Notes under the pieces: model-generated
What the model saw: only the letters and a program-made list of their open reading frames with translations
Database searches by the model: none
What the model was told of the DNA's origin: nothing
Shown here: one piece after another, positions 6,893 through 14,419 of the stretch
How positions within the stretch are numbered: position 1 is the stretch's first letter
Layout of the letters: each line of letters starts with the position of its first letter
Position numbers and translations under genes: made by a program
NCBI GenBank assembly: GCA_049276455.1
Contig: JBASWL010000086.1
Coordinates: forward strand, 1 to 27,505
Direction of reading: 5' to 3'
DNA from: Georgfuchsia sp049276455
GTDB lineage: Bacteria; Pseudomonadota; Gammaproteobacteria; Burkholderiales; Rhodocyclaceae
Length of the DNA stretch: 27,505 bases

Positions 6893-7670
6893 GTCGCCGC
6901 TCCTTCCAAAGAATGAACAATACCATCAGGCTGAATGTTCCTTGCTCGCCAGGTCGTCCCTTTCATTCCACCCGAGGCCCCTGCCTACCCTGTTGCTGGC
7001 TCTGGTACTACCCTGCTTCATTAGCCTCGGTTTCTGGCAGCTTGACCGCGCCCATGGCCGGCAGGCTGCCGAACAGCTGCTGAAAACACATGCAGCTGCC
7101 CCCGCCATCGCCCTGCCGGCCACTGTCGCCAGCGCTGAGTCCCTACACAACCAGCATGTCATGGCTTCAGGCCGCTATGAGCCAGCCTACCAGTTTTTTC
7201 TCGACAACCGGGTCTGGCACGGCCAGGCCGGTTATGACGTCATCACGCCACTGCATGTAGCCGGCAGCAAGTTGAGCGTATTGGTGGATAGGGGCTGGAT
7301 TCCCGCACCCGCCGACCGCCGCGAGTTGCCCGATGTTGCTACACCGGGGGGCGCGGTCGACGTGGATGGCCTCGCGGTGATTCCAGCAAGCGGAACCTTC
7401 AGTCTGGGGCAACCGTCTGATCGCTGGGAGCCAATCTGGCAGAAGCTGAATCTGGATCGCTTCCAGCGGCTGGCTGGTGTCCCGATCCAGCCGGTCGTCA
7501 TCCGTCTCTCGCCGCAAAGTGCGGCCGGCGGATTCGAGCGCGAGTGGCCCCGGGCCGATGCAGGAGCTACGCGCAATCTCGGCTACGCAGTCCAGTGGTT
7601 TGGCTTCGCAGTCATTGCCGTTGTCCTCTGGCTCTGGTCGGCGGTAAAACCTGAAGGGGGAAAATCATGA
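6891..7670 (+). CDS. SURF1 family cytochrome oxidase biogenesis protein
   Basis: An inner-membrane assembly factor for haem-copper oxidases, implicated in haem a insertion. The family pattern is complete. An N-terminal span (LPTLLLALVLPCFISLGFWQL) is followed by DRA. A periplasmic domain contains GRYEPAYQFFLDNRVWHGQAGYDVITPL and VLVDRGWIP. Then come EPIWQKLNLDRF and NLGYAVQWFGFA leading into the C-terminal span. The start is uncertain. ATG 6891 gives 259 residues but has no ribosome-binding site and overlaps the start of the divergent small gene. A TTG at 6942 would give 242 residues, closer to the family. The frame is also open further upstream to 6732, but that part is low-complexity and antisense to the small gene. 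The stop overlaps the ctaB start by four bases (ATGA). Confidence 0.9.
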   Translation: MSPLLPKNEQYHQAECSLLARSSLSFHPRPLPTLLLALVLPCFISLGFWQLDRAHGRQAAEQLLKTHAAAPAIALPATVASAESLHNQHVMASGRYEPAYQFFLDNRVWHGQAGYDVITPLHVAGSKLSVLVDRGWIPAPADRRELPDVATPGGAVDVDGLAVIPASGTFSLGQPSDRWEPIWQKLNLDRFQRLAGVPIQPVVIRLSPQSAAGGFEREWPRADAGATRNLGYAVQWFGFAVIAVVLWLWSAVKPEGGKS

Positions 7671-8566
7671 GTACCGACGTCATCGTTAGCGCATCCCGAC
7701 TGCAGTCTTTCCTGTCGCTGTGCAAGTTGCGAGTCAATAGTCTGATTGTATTCACCGCGATGATCGGCATGCTGCTGGCCCAGGCAAGCCTTCCGCCGCC
7801 GCTGCGTTTTCTGGCGGCGACTGCGGGAATCGGGCTGGTGGCCTTTGCCGCTGCCGCCATCAACTGTCTCATAGAGCGAACCGTGGATGCCCGCATGACC
7901 CGTACTCGGGGACGCCCCCTGCCTCGCGGCGAGATAGCCCCGGCCGAAGCCTTGAGCATGGCCATGGTCATGGGCGGCATCGGCCTTTACGTTCTGCACG
8001 AATGGGTCAATGATCTGACGCTCTGGCTGACACTCGCCACCTTCCTCGGCTATGCGGTCATTTACACAGTGGTGTTGAAGCCGGCCACGCCCATGAACAT
8101 CGTCATCGGCGGTGCTGCCGGCGCCATGCCGCCGCTCCTGGGTTGGGCAGCTATGACCGGCCAGGTCACGCAGGAGTCCATCTCTCTCTTCCTCATCATT
8201 TTCCTGTGGACTCCGCCGCATTTCTGGGCGCTTTGCATGGCTCGGCGCGACGACTACGCCAAAGCGGGTTTCCCGATGCTGCCGCTGACCCATGGCATCC
8301 GCCACACCTGCTCGCAAAGCATTATATATTTGGCATTACTAAGCGTGGCGAGCTTGCTGCCGGTATTCCTGGGCATGGCCGGGGCTGCCTATGCCATCGC
8401 TGCTGCCGTACTCGACATGACCTTCCTGATGCGCGCCTTCAAACTTTGGCGAAGTTACAGTGATACAGCCTCATTGCGCCTGTTTCGCTATTCCATCACC
8501 TATCTCGGCGCGCTGTTTGCGGCCCTGTTTGCAGACAGAATGATTGCGTCATGGCTGCCGATGTGA
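7667..8566 (+). CDS. ctaB: Protohaem IX farnesyltransferase (haem O synthase)
   Basis: A 299-residue UbiA-superfamily prenyltransferase (COX10) with about nine membrane helices. It adds a farnesyl group to haem B to make haem O. Both Asp-rich motifs are visible: NCLIERTVDARMTRTRGRPLP (residues about 65-85, N-x3-x-D with the RTRxRP tail) and ARRDDYAKAGFPMLP in the second loop. LWTPPHFWAL is the family signature between them. The start overlaps the surf1 stop (ATGA), and the end overlaps the start of ctaA by 16 bases. The two enzymes acting in sequence (haem B to O to A) are therefore translationally linked. Confidence 0.96.
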   Translation: MSTDVIVSASRLQSFLSLCKLRVNSLIVFTAMIGMLLAQASLPPPLRFLAATAGIGLVAFAAAAINCLIERTVDARMTRTRGRPLPRGEIAPAEALSMAMVMGGIGLYVLHEWVNDLTLWLTLATFLGYAVIYTVVLKPATPMNIVIGGAAGAMPPLLGWAAMTGQVTQESISLFLIIFLWTPPHFWALCMARRDDYAKAGFPMLPLTHGIRHTCSQSIIYLALLSVASLLPVFLGMAGAAYAIAAAVLDMTFLMRAFKLWRSYSDTASLRLFRYSITYLGALFAALFADRMIASWLPM

Positions 8567-9432
8567 TCGCCCCGCTGGCGCGCAACGACCTTTACCGGCC
8601 GCTGCTGGTATTTGCGACGGCACTTGCCTTGTGCGTCGTCGGCCTCGGGGCCTATGTGCGGCTCACCGATGCCGGCCTCGGGTGCCCGGATTGGCCGGGT
8701 TGCTATGGCCATATGCTGGTGCCCGACAGTGCAGCAGACAGTGGCCGCGCCTGGCGTGAAATGATCCACCGCTATGCTGCCGGCAGCCTCGGCCTGTTGA
8801 TCCTTGCCCTGACTCTCGCCGCCTGGCGCCGCCCCAATTACCGGTCCGAAAGACCATGGATGGAAACCGGCCTCTGCGGTCTGGTGGCGATGCAGGCCTT
8901 GCTCGGCATGTGGACGGTTACCGAATTGCTGAAGCCGGTCATCGTTACCATTCACCTGCTGGGCGGCATGTTGGTGTGGACCTTGCTGGTTGTCATGTGC
9001 CGGCGCGAGTACGCCACAGGAAAAGATGGCGAATGGCAAGGACTGGGCGCTATCGCAGCAGCTGCGGTTCTGATCCAGATCGTTCTCGGCGGCTGGGTAT
9101 CGAGTCACTATGCCGGGCTCGCCTGCCCTGATTTTCCCACCTGTCATGGCGGATGGTGGCCTGATGGCGTAGCAGCCTCAATCCACTGGGCTCACCGTCT
9201 GGGCGCCATGACCGTACTGGCGCTGGTCGGCACTTATGCCGTTGCATTGCTGCGCATACCCGCGCGACGCTGGTTCGGCTGGGCCATATCCGCAGCGCTT
9301 GCCATTCAATTGGCATTGGGCATCGCCAATGTTCTGCTCGGGCTACCGCTGTCTCTTGGGGTTTCCCACAATCTGGGCGCTGCGCTGTTATTGGCCGCCG
9401 TGACCATCTCGCTGGCGGGGAGAAGAACATGA
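8551..9432 (+). CDS. ctaA: Haem A synthase (COX15 family)
   Basis: A 293-residue inner-membrane enzyme oxidising the C8 methyl of haem O to the formyl group of haem A. It shows the two-fold repeat of four-helix halves. The putative haem-ligand histidines are in EMIHRYAAGS and TIHLLGGM of the first half and SIHWAHRLGA and VSHNLGAA of the second. Each half has a Cys pair in the periplasmic loop, GLGCPDWPGC and GLACPDFPTC, characteristic of the Cys-containing subtype. The ATG at 8551 lies inside the ctaB coding region. Its stop overlaps the coxB start by four bases. Confidence 0.95.
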   Translation: MAADVIAPLARNDLYRPLLVFATALALCVVGLGAYVRLTDAGLGCPDWPGCYGHMLVPDSAADSGRAWREMIHRYAAGSLGLLILALTLAAWRRPNYRSERPWMETGLCGLVAMQALLGMWTVTELLKPVIVTIHLLGGMLVWTLLVVMCRREYATGKDGEWQGLGAIAAAAVLIQIVLGGWVSSHYAGLACPDFPTCHGGWWPDGVAASIHWAHRLGAMTVLALVGTYAVALLRIPARRWFGWAISAALAIQLALGIANVLLGLPLSLGVSHNLGAALLLAAVTISLAGRRT

Positions 9433-10568
9433 ACGGCATCAAGTCGGCTCTTGCTAGCGGGTTTTTCCTTGGCCCTGCCAGTGCCCTTGCCGAGATGGCG
9501 GTCAACCTGCCGCCGCCTGCCACCGGCATTGCCCGGGAAATCTACAGCCTGCACACGCTGGTACTGTGGATTTGCGTCGGGATTTTCGTGGTGGTGTTCC
9601 TGCCCATGTTCTACGCCCTTTGGCGCCACCGCAGATCCCGGGGGCACGCGGCCGCCAGTTTTAGCGACAACACGAAGCTGGAGGTGGTGTGGACCATCAT
9701 TCCAGTGTTGATCCTGATAGGTATGGCATGGCCTGCAACGCAACTCATTCTGGCCATGAAAAACGTCGGCAATTCCGATTTGACCATCAAGGTCACCGGA
9801 CATCAATGGAATTGGGATTACGAGTATCTGGACGACGGTCTGCGCCTGGTCAGCAACATGTCCACCCCCCGAAAGGAAATCGATGACGGAACCCCCCAAT
9901 CGGAGCATTACCTGCTTGAGGTAGACCATCCTCTGGTCATTCCGATAAACCAGAAGATACGCTTGGTCTTGACCGCCACTGATGTGATCCATTCCTGGTG
10001 GGTTCCCGCCCTCGGGGTCAAGCAGGACGCGATTCCCGGCTTCATCAAGGAAACCTGGTTCAGTGTGGACGAACCCGGCATCTACCGCGGTCAGTGCGCC
10101 GAACTTTGCGGCGTGGGCCACGGCTTCATGCCCATCGTCGTCGAAGCCATGCCGCCGGAACAATTCGACGCCTGGAAAACCAAACAGTTGGCCAATGTAT
10201 CGGAGACGCGCAACGCCACTCAAGCCGTAGCCGGCAAGGTGTATTCGCTGGATGAATTGAAGGCCCGCGGCGAGAAGGTCTACAACACCAATTGCGCCGC
10301 CTGCCACCAGCCAACGGGCCTGGGAATTCCCGGTACCTTCCCGGCTCTTGACGGCTCATCCATCGTGAATGGTCCAGTTTCTGCGCATCTCGACCGCGTC
10401 TTCAATGGCAAACCGAATACCACCATGCCGGCCTTCGGCAAACTGAAGATGCTGTCTGATCTGGATATTGCGGCCGTCGTCACCTACGAGCGCAACAGTT
10501 GGCACAACCATGTTGCCGCCCCGGGCAACATGGTCCAGCCCGCTGATGTCGCTGCCTTGCACCACTGA
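9429..10568 (+). CDS. coxB: Cytochrome c oxidase subunit II with fused cytochrome c domain (caa3-type)
   Basis: A 379-residue protein. After a signal-like N-terminus it has two membrane helices (about residues 38-60 and 80-100). A periplasmic cupredoxin domain follows with the complete CuA site: His188 (DVIHSWW), then Cys223, Glu225, Cys227, His231 and Met234 in CAELCGVGHGFMP. A C-terminal mono-haem cytochrome c domain follows, with CAACH at 289-293 and a Met ligand at 333 (TTMPAFGK). The fused haem domain defines a caa3-type oxidase that accepts electrons directly from soluble cytochrome c or other donors. Residues VTGHQWNWDYEY form the conserved aromatic electron-entry patch. coxA begins 11 bases after the stop. 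Confidence 0.96.
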   Translation: MNGIKSALASGFFLGPASALAEMAVNLPPPATGIAREIYSLHTLVLWICVGIFVVVFLPMFYALWRHRRSRGHAAASFSDNTKLEVVWTIIPVLILIGMAWPATQLILAMKNVGNSDLTIKVTGHQWNWDYEYLDDGLRLVSNMSTPRKEIDDGTPQSEHYLLEVDHPLVIPINQKIRLVLTATDVIHSWWVPALGVKQDAIPGFIKETWFSVDEPGIYRGQCAELCGVGHGFMPIVVEAMPPEQFDAWKTKQLANVSETRNATQAVAGKVYSLDELKARGEKVYNTNCAACHQPTGLGIPGTFPALDGSSIVNGPVSAHLDRVFNGKPNTTMPAFGKLKMLSDLDIAAVVTYERNSWHNHVAAPGNMVQPADVAALHH

Positions 10569-10579
10569 GGAGTCCCATA

Positions 10580-12178
10580 ATGGATATTGCCGCCACCCAT
10601 CCCGCCCAGCACGAGACCAACCCCGGCGGACTCATGCGCTGGCTCACCACGACCAATCACAAGGACGTCGGCACCCTTTACCTTTGGTTCTCGTTGATCA
10701 TGTTTCTGATCGCCGGTGCTCTGGCGATGCTGATCCGCACTGAGCTGTTCCAACCCGGGCTGCAATTTTTGCAGCCTGCGCTCTTCAACCAGCTAACGAC
10801 CATGCACGGACTGCTGATGATTTTCGGCGCCATCATGCCGGCCTTCGTCGGTTTTGCCAACTGGATGGTGCCGCTGATGATCGGCGCACCGGACATGGCC
10901 TTCCCGCGCATGAACAACTGGAGTTTCTGGCTGCTGCCAGCAGCAGCAAGCATGTTGCTGTCCTCTTTCTTCGTGCCGGGTGGCGCCGCTGCCGGCGGCT
11001 GGACCATGTACCCCCCCCTTTTCATCCAGGGCGGCATTTCCTATGACATGACGATACTATCGATCCACATCATGGGCCTGTCGTCGATCCTCGGCGCCAT
11101 CAATATCATCACCACCATTCTCAACCTGCGCGCACCGGGCATGACGCTGATGAAAATGCCGATCTTCGTCTGGACCTGGCTGATTACGGCTTACCTGCTG
11201 GTGGCCGTGATGCCGGTACTGGCGAGCGTTGTCACCATGCTGCTCACCGACCGGCACTTCGGCACCCACTTCTTTGATGCGGCCGGCGGTGGCGACCCGG
11301 TGATGTTCCAGCACCTGTTCTGGTTCTTCGGCCATCCCGAGGTGTACATCATGATCCTGCCGGCTTTCGGCATCGTCTCCACCATCCTGCCCACCTTTGC
11401 CCGCAAGCCTCTCTTTGGCTATACCTCGATGGTGTATGCCGTGGCCTCGATCGCCATCCTTTCCTTTCTGGTCTGGGCACACCACATGTTCACCTCCGGC
11501 ATGCCTGCGGGTGGCCAACTTTTTTTCATGTACGCGACCATGCTTATTGCCGTTCCAACCGGCGTCAAGGTATTCAACTGGGTGGCAACCCTGTGGCGCG
11601 GTTCCATCAGCTTCGAGACACCCATGCTGTTCGCACTGGCCATGGTCTGCCTGTTCACCATCGGTGGGTTCTCCGGACTGGTTCTCGCCATGGTGCCGGT
11701 CGACGTCCAGCTCCAGGATACCTATTACGTGGTCGCTCATTTCCACTATGTACTCTTCGCCGGTGCTGCAATGAGCATCATGGCCGGCATCTACTACTGG
11801 CTGCCGAAATGGACCGGCCACATGTATGACGAAAAACTAGGCAGGATTCACTTCTGGCTCACGGCAATCGCCTTCAATATCACCTTCTTTCCGATGCATT
11901 TCCTGGGCCTGGCAGGCATGCCGCGGCGGATTCCGGACTATGCTCCCCAGTTCGCCAACTTCAACATGATGGCGAGCGTTGGCGGCTTCATTCTCGGTGT
12001 GAGTCAGTTGCTGTTCCTCTACACGGTCATCAAATGCATCCGCGGTGGGCCCCCTGCCGGCGACAAGCCCTGGGATGGCGCAACAACACTGGAATGGACC
12101 CTGTCCTCGCCGCCGCCCTACCACTCCTTCACAACACCTCCGATACTGGAAACGGATGTTCCCCATGGACACGCCTAG
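10580..12178 (+). CDS. coxA: Cytochrome c oxidase subunit I (A1-type haem-copper oxidase)
   Basis: The 532-residue catalytic subunit with 12 membrane helices, carrying haem a and the haem a3-CuB centre that reduces oxygen to water. Ligands are all visible. His76 (MHGLLM) and His389 bind haem a, His387 binds haem a3, and His252, His301 and His302 bind CuB. Tyr256 of GHPEVY can cross-link to His252. The D-channel Asp in IGAPDMAFPRMNN, the channel-end Glu254 and the K-channel Lys in VPTGVKVFNW mark it as an A1-type proton pump. The ATG at 10580 has an AGGAG sequence 10 bases upstream that covers the coxB stop. The end overlaps coxC by 14 bases. Confidence 0.98.
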   Translation: MDIAATHPAQHETNPGGLMRWLTTTNHKDVGTLYLWFSLIMFLIAGALAMLIRTELFQPGLQFLQPALFNQLTTMHGLLMIFGAIMPAFVGFANWMVPLMIGAPDMAFPRMNNWSFWLLPAAASMLLSSFFVPGGAAAGGWTMYPPLFIQGGISYDMTILSIHIMGLSSILGAINIITTILNLRAPGMTLMKMPIFVWTWLITAYLLVAVMPVLASVVTMLLTDRHFGTHFFDAAGGGDPVMFQHLFWFFGHPEVYIMILPAFGIVSTILPTFARKPLFGYTSMVYAVASIAILSFLVWAHHMFTSGMPAGGQLFFMYATMLIAVPTGVKVFNWVATLWRGSISFETPMLFALAMVCLFTIGGFSGLVLAMVPVDVQLQDTYYVVAHFHYVLFAGAAMSIMAGIYYWLPKWTGHMYDEKLGRIHFWLTAIAFNITFFPMHFLGLAGMPRRIPDYAPQFANFNMMASVGGFILGVSQLLFLYTVIKCIRGGPPAGDKPWDGATTLEWTLSSPPPYHSFTTPPILETDVPHGHA

Positions 12179-12992
12179 CACCTACTACCAGCCGCCGCCG
12201 TCGCGCTGGCCCATTGTCGGCTCACTGGCCCTGCTGGCCATTGCCAGCGGCTTCGTACTGTTTTTGGCCAAGTCCGGCGCTGGAATATACCTGATGGCAG
12301 CGGGCGGGTTGATGCTGGTCGTGATGCTAGCCGGCTGGTTCGGCACCGTCATCCGCGAAAGCCTGGCAGGCAAGCTGGAAGGTCAGGTTGATGACTCCTT
12401 CCGCTGGGGCATGGTCTGGTTCATTTTTTCCGAGGTGATGTTTTTCGCCGGCTTCTTCGGCGCCCTGTTCTATGCACGAAACATCGCCGTGCCGGAACTG
12501 GCCGCAGCTCAACTGCTCTGGCCGGGCTACACCGGTGACTGGCCCACCTCCGGACCCGGCCTCAAGGAGGCATTCACGCCGATGGCGGGCTCTGGCATAC
12601 CAGCAATCAATACCCTGATCCTGCTCAGTTCCGGGGTCACCGTCACCTGGGCTCACTGGGGCATGCAGAAAGGGTGTCGCTGGCAGATCGCTCTCGGCCT
12701 TATGCTCACCATTCTGCTCGGAGCAACATTCCTCGTGCTTCAGGTCCACGAATACATGGAGGCCGCCTTCAGTATTCATACCGGCATCTACGGCGCCACT
12801 TTTTTCATGCTCACCGGCTTTCACGGCCTGCACGTAACGCTGGGCGCCATCATGCTGAGCGTCATCCTCGGTCGCGTCCTGGCCGGCCATTTCACCGCCG
12901 ATAGTCATTTTGCCTTCGAGGCAGCGGCCTGGTACTGGCACTTCGTGGATGTGGTCTGGCTGTTGCTGTTCGTTTTTGTCTATTGGCTGTAG
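12165..12992 (+). CDS. coxC: Cytochrome c oxidase subunit III
   Basis: A seven-helix integral subunit (about 275 residues) that stabilises subunit I and its proton uptake. Recognisable stretches are YYQPPPSRWPIVGSLALL at the N-terminus, WFIFSEVMFFAGFFGALFYAR with the conserved Glu, and LQVHEYMEA. GFHGLHVTLGA and AAWYWHFVDVVWL close the protein. The frame stays open far upstream inside coxA, but homologous proteins begin a few residues before the SRWP motif, so the ATG at 12165 is chosen; an ATG at 12156 is the alternative. It is the last gene of the oxidase operon and converges on the deformylase gene with a 30-base gap. I see no small subunit IV or SCO-type copper chaperone gene after it. 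Confidence 0.95.
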   Translation: MDTPSTYYQPPPSRWPIVGSLALLAIASGFVLFLAKSGAGIYLMAAGGLMLVVMLAGWFGTVIRESLAGKLEGQVDDSFRWGMVWFIFSEVMFFAGFFGALFYARNIAVPELAAAQLLWPGYTGDWPTSGPGLKEAFTPMAGSGIPAINTLILLSSGVTVTWAHWGMQKGCRWQIALGLMLTILLGATFLVLQVHEYMEAAFSIHTGIYGATFFMLTGFHGLHVTLGAIMLSVILGRVLAGHFTADSHFAFEAAAWYWHFVDVVWLLLFVFVYWL

Positions 12993-13022
12993 CCCTGAGC
13001 GCGAGATCTACGGGAGTAGCGC

Positions 13023-13556
13023 TTACTCTTCGGGTACAACACTCCCCGCCGGAAACAACTCTTCGGTAAAACCGAAACGCGCAAAGTCGCGTATTCGCAT
13101 GGGATATAAAATACCTTCGAGATGATCACATTCATGCTGCACCACGCGGGCATGAAAGTCATCCACCGTCCGGTCAATGGGCTTGCCGCGCTGGTCGAAC
13201 CCGGTATAACGCAAGCGGGCGTAGCGCGGCACCCATCCACGCAGTCCCGGCAATGAAAGACAGCCCTCCCAGCCTCCTTCCTCTTCATCTGAAAGTGGCT
13301 CCAGTACTGGATTGAGCAGTACGGTGAAGGGTACGGCCGGGGCATCCGGATAGCGCTCGCTGGACTCGAAGCCAAAAATCACCAGCCGCAGATCGACACC
13401 GATCTGCGGCGCGGCAAGCCCGACGCCATCATGATGACGCATGCTGTCGAGCATGTCTGCGACCAGACTCTCCAGTTCGGGTGTGTTGAATTTCGTGATG
13501 GGCTGCGATATACGCAACAGCCGCGGATCGCCCATGCGCAAGACTTCCCGGATCAT
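13023..13556 (-). CDS. def: Peptide deformylase
   Basis: A 177-residue Fe(II)/Zn metalloprotease that removes the formyl group from N-terminal methionine. All three motifs are present: GVGLAAPQ (44-51), EGCLS with the ligand Cys99, and HECDH (141-145) with His141, Glu142 and His145. The open frame extends 48 codons upstream, but that part lies inside the phosphorylase gene and looks non-native, so the ATG at 13556 (MIREVLRMGDPRLL) is the start. It overlaps the upstream phosphorylase stop by four bases (ATGA), indicating translational coupling. The usual neighbour fmt is absent. This could be a second deformylase of the genome rather than the fmt-linked copy. Confidence 0.95.
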   Translation of the reverse strand: MIREVLRMGDPRLLRISQPITKFNTPELESLVADMLDSMRHHDGVGLAAPQIGVDLRLVIFGFESSERYPDAPAVPFTVLLNPVLEPLSDEEEGGWEGCLSLPGLRGWVPRYARLRYTGFDQRGKPIDRTVDDFHARVVQHECDHLEGILYPMRIRDFARFGFTEELFPAGSVVPEE

Positions 13557-14308
13557 TTGGTGCAATGCCCGTCGAGGCAGAGTTTTTCGAGAATGGTGCG
13601 AACCCGCGCCAGATTTACATGGAGCACCTCCTCGATGCTGCCGAAATCGATGCTCTCGCGGCTGCCAGCACGGCCCGCCGCCCAGTTGGCCACTACACAC
13701 ACAGCTGCATAGGGCACATCCAGTTCGCGTGCCAGAACTGCTTCTGGCATGCCGGTCATGCCGACCACATCGGCACCATCGCGTTCAAGCCGGTCAATCT
13801 CGGCTACCGTCTCCAGTCGCGGCCCTTGCGTTGCGGCATAGACTGCGCCTGCAAAGACTTTTTCTCCGCAACGTTGTGCCGATTGCAGCAAATCCGCGCG
13901 CAACCTGGCGTCATAGGGAAGCGTGAAATCGACATGCACCACATGGCTGTCGCCTCCCTCGAAAAAGGAATTGCTGCGGCCGTGGGTGTAATCGATGATC
14001 TGGTGCGGAATGACCACTGCCCCCGGCCCCAGATCGGAACGAATTCCGCCAACTGAGGCTACTGAGACTATTTGAGTCGCTTTGGCTACCTTGGCCAAGG
14101 CCCAGATGTTGGCCCGGTAGTTCACCAGATGCGGCGGAATCGTGTGGCCATAGCCGTGCCGGGCAATGAATACAACCTCCTGCCCGCCAATACCCCCGAA
14201 AGTGAGCGCACCGGAAGCGTCACCATAGGGCGTGCGCGCCACTTCGCGCCGACTCACGTTGAGGTTGGCCAACTGGGCCAAACCGCTGCCGCCGATAATT
14301 GCAAGCAT
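13553..14308 (-). CDS. S-methyl-5'-thioinosine/-adenosine phosphorylase (PNP/MTAP family)
   Basis: A 251-residue trimeric-type nucleoside phosphorylase that splits methylthio-purine nucleosides with phosphate, recycling the purine and 5-methylthioribose-1-phosphate. Visible signatures are the phosphate-binding IIGGSGL at the N-terminus, RHGYGHTIPPHLVNYRANIW (residues 50-69) and the base/ribose pocket MTGMPEA (184-190). Family members with TGMPEA rather than the TTMPE of human MTAP include the methylthioinosine phosphorylase of Pseudomonas, so methylthioinosine is the likelier substrate; this is inference. AGGAG precedes the ATG. It diverges from typA and is followed by the overlapping deformylase gene. 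Confidence 0.88.
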   Translation of the reverse strand: MLAIIGGSGLAQLANLNVSRREVARTPYGDASGALTFGGIGGQEVVFIARHGYGHTIPPHLVNYRANIWALAKVAKATQIVSVASVGGIRSDLGPGAVVIPHQIIDYTHGRSNSFFEGGDSHVVHVDFTLPYDARLRADLLQSAQRCGEKVFAGAVYAATQGPRLETVAEIDRLERDGADVVGMTGMPEAVLARELDVPYAAVCVVANWAAGRAGSRESIDFGSIEEVLHVNLARVRTILEKLCLDGHCTK

Positions 14309-14419
14309 GCTTTCTCCTGTAGGAGTTATCCGGGGCCTTGCAGCCCTCCCGTGCTAGAATGCGCGCCCTTTTGCCGCAGGCCTTGCGGCGCACCATTGCT
14401 GGATTTATCGGGTTTCCCC
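14309..14419 (+). promoter_or_regulatory. Divergent promoter region and typA leader hairpin
   Basis: An extended -10 element, TGC-TAGAAT (14352-14360), faces typA without a clear -35. It is followed in the expected leader by a hairpin, GCCGCA-GGCCT-TGCGGC (14373-14389), 30 bases before the typA ATG. The Shine-Dalgarno of typA itself is weak. The hairpin has no T-run and may just be leader structure. Confidence 0.45.

Noticed and set aside
9306..10307. A 333-codon minus-strand frame across ctaA and coxB
   Set aside because: It is antisense to well-identified genes with intact metal and haem sites, and contains no domain.
13557..13700. The 48-codon upstream extension of the deformylase frame
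   Set aside because: It lies within the phosphorylase gene, and the deformylase N-terminus normally starts just before the GDPRL motif.
14072..14419. The 116-codon upstream extension of typA
   Set aside because: It is antisense to the phosphorylase gene and crosses the intergenic promoter; the family start matches the ATG at 14420.
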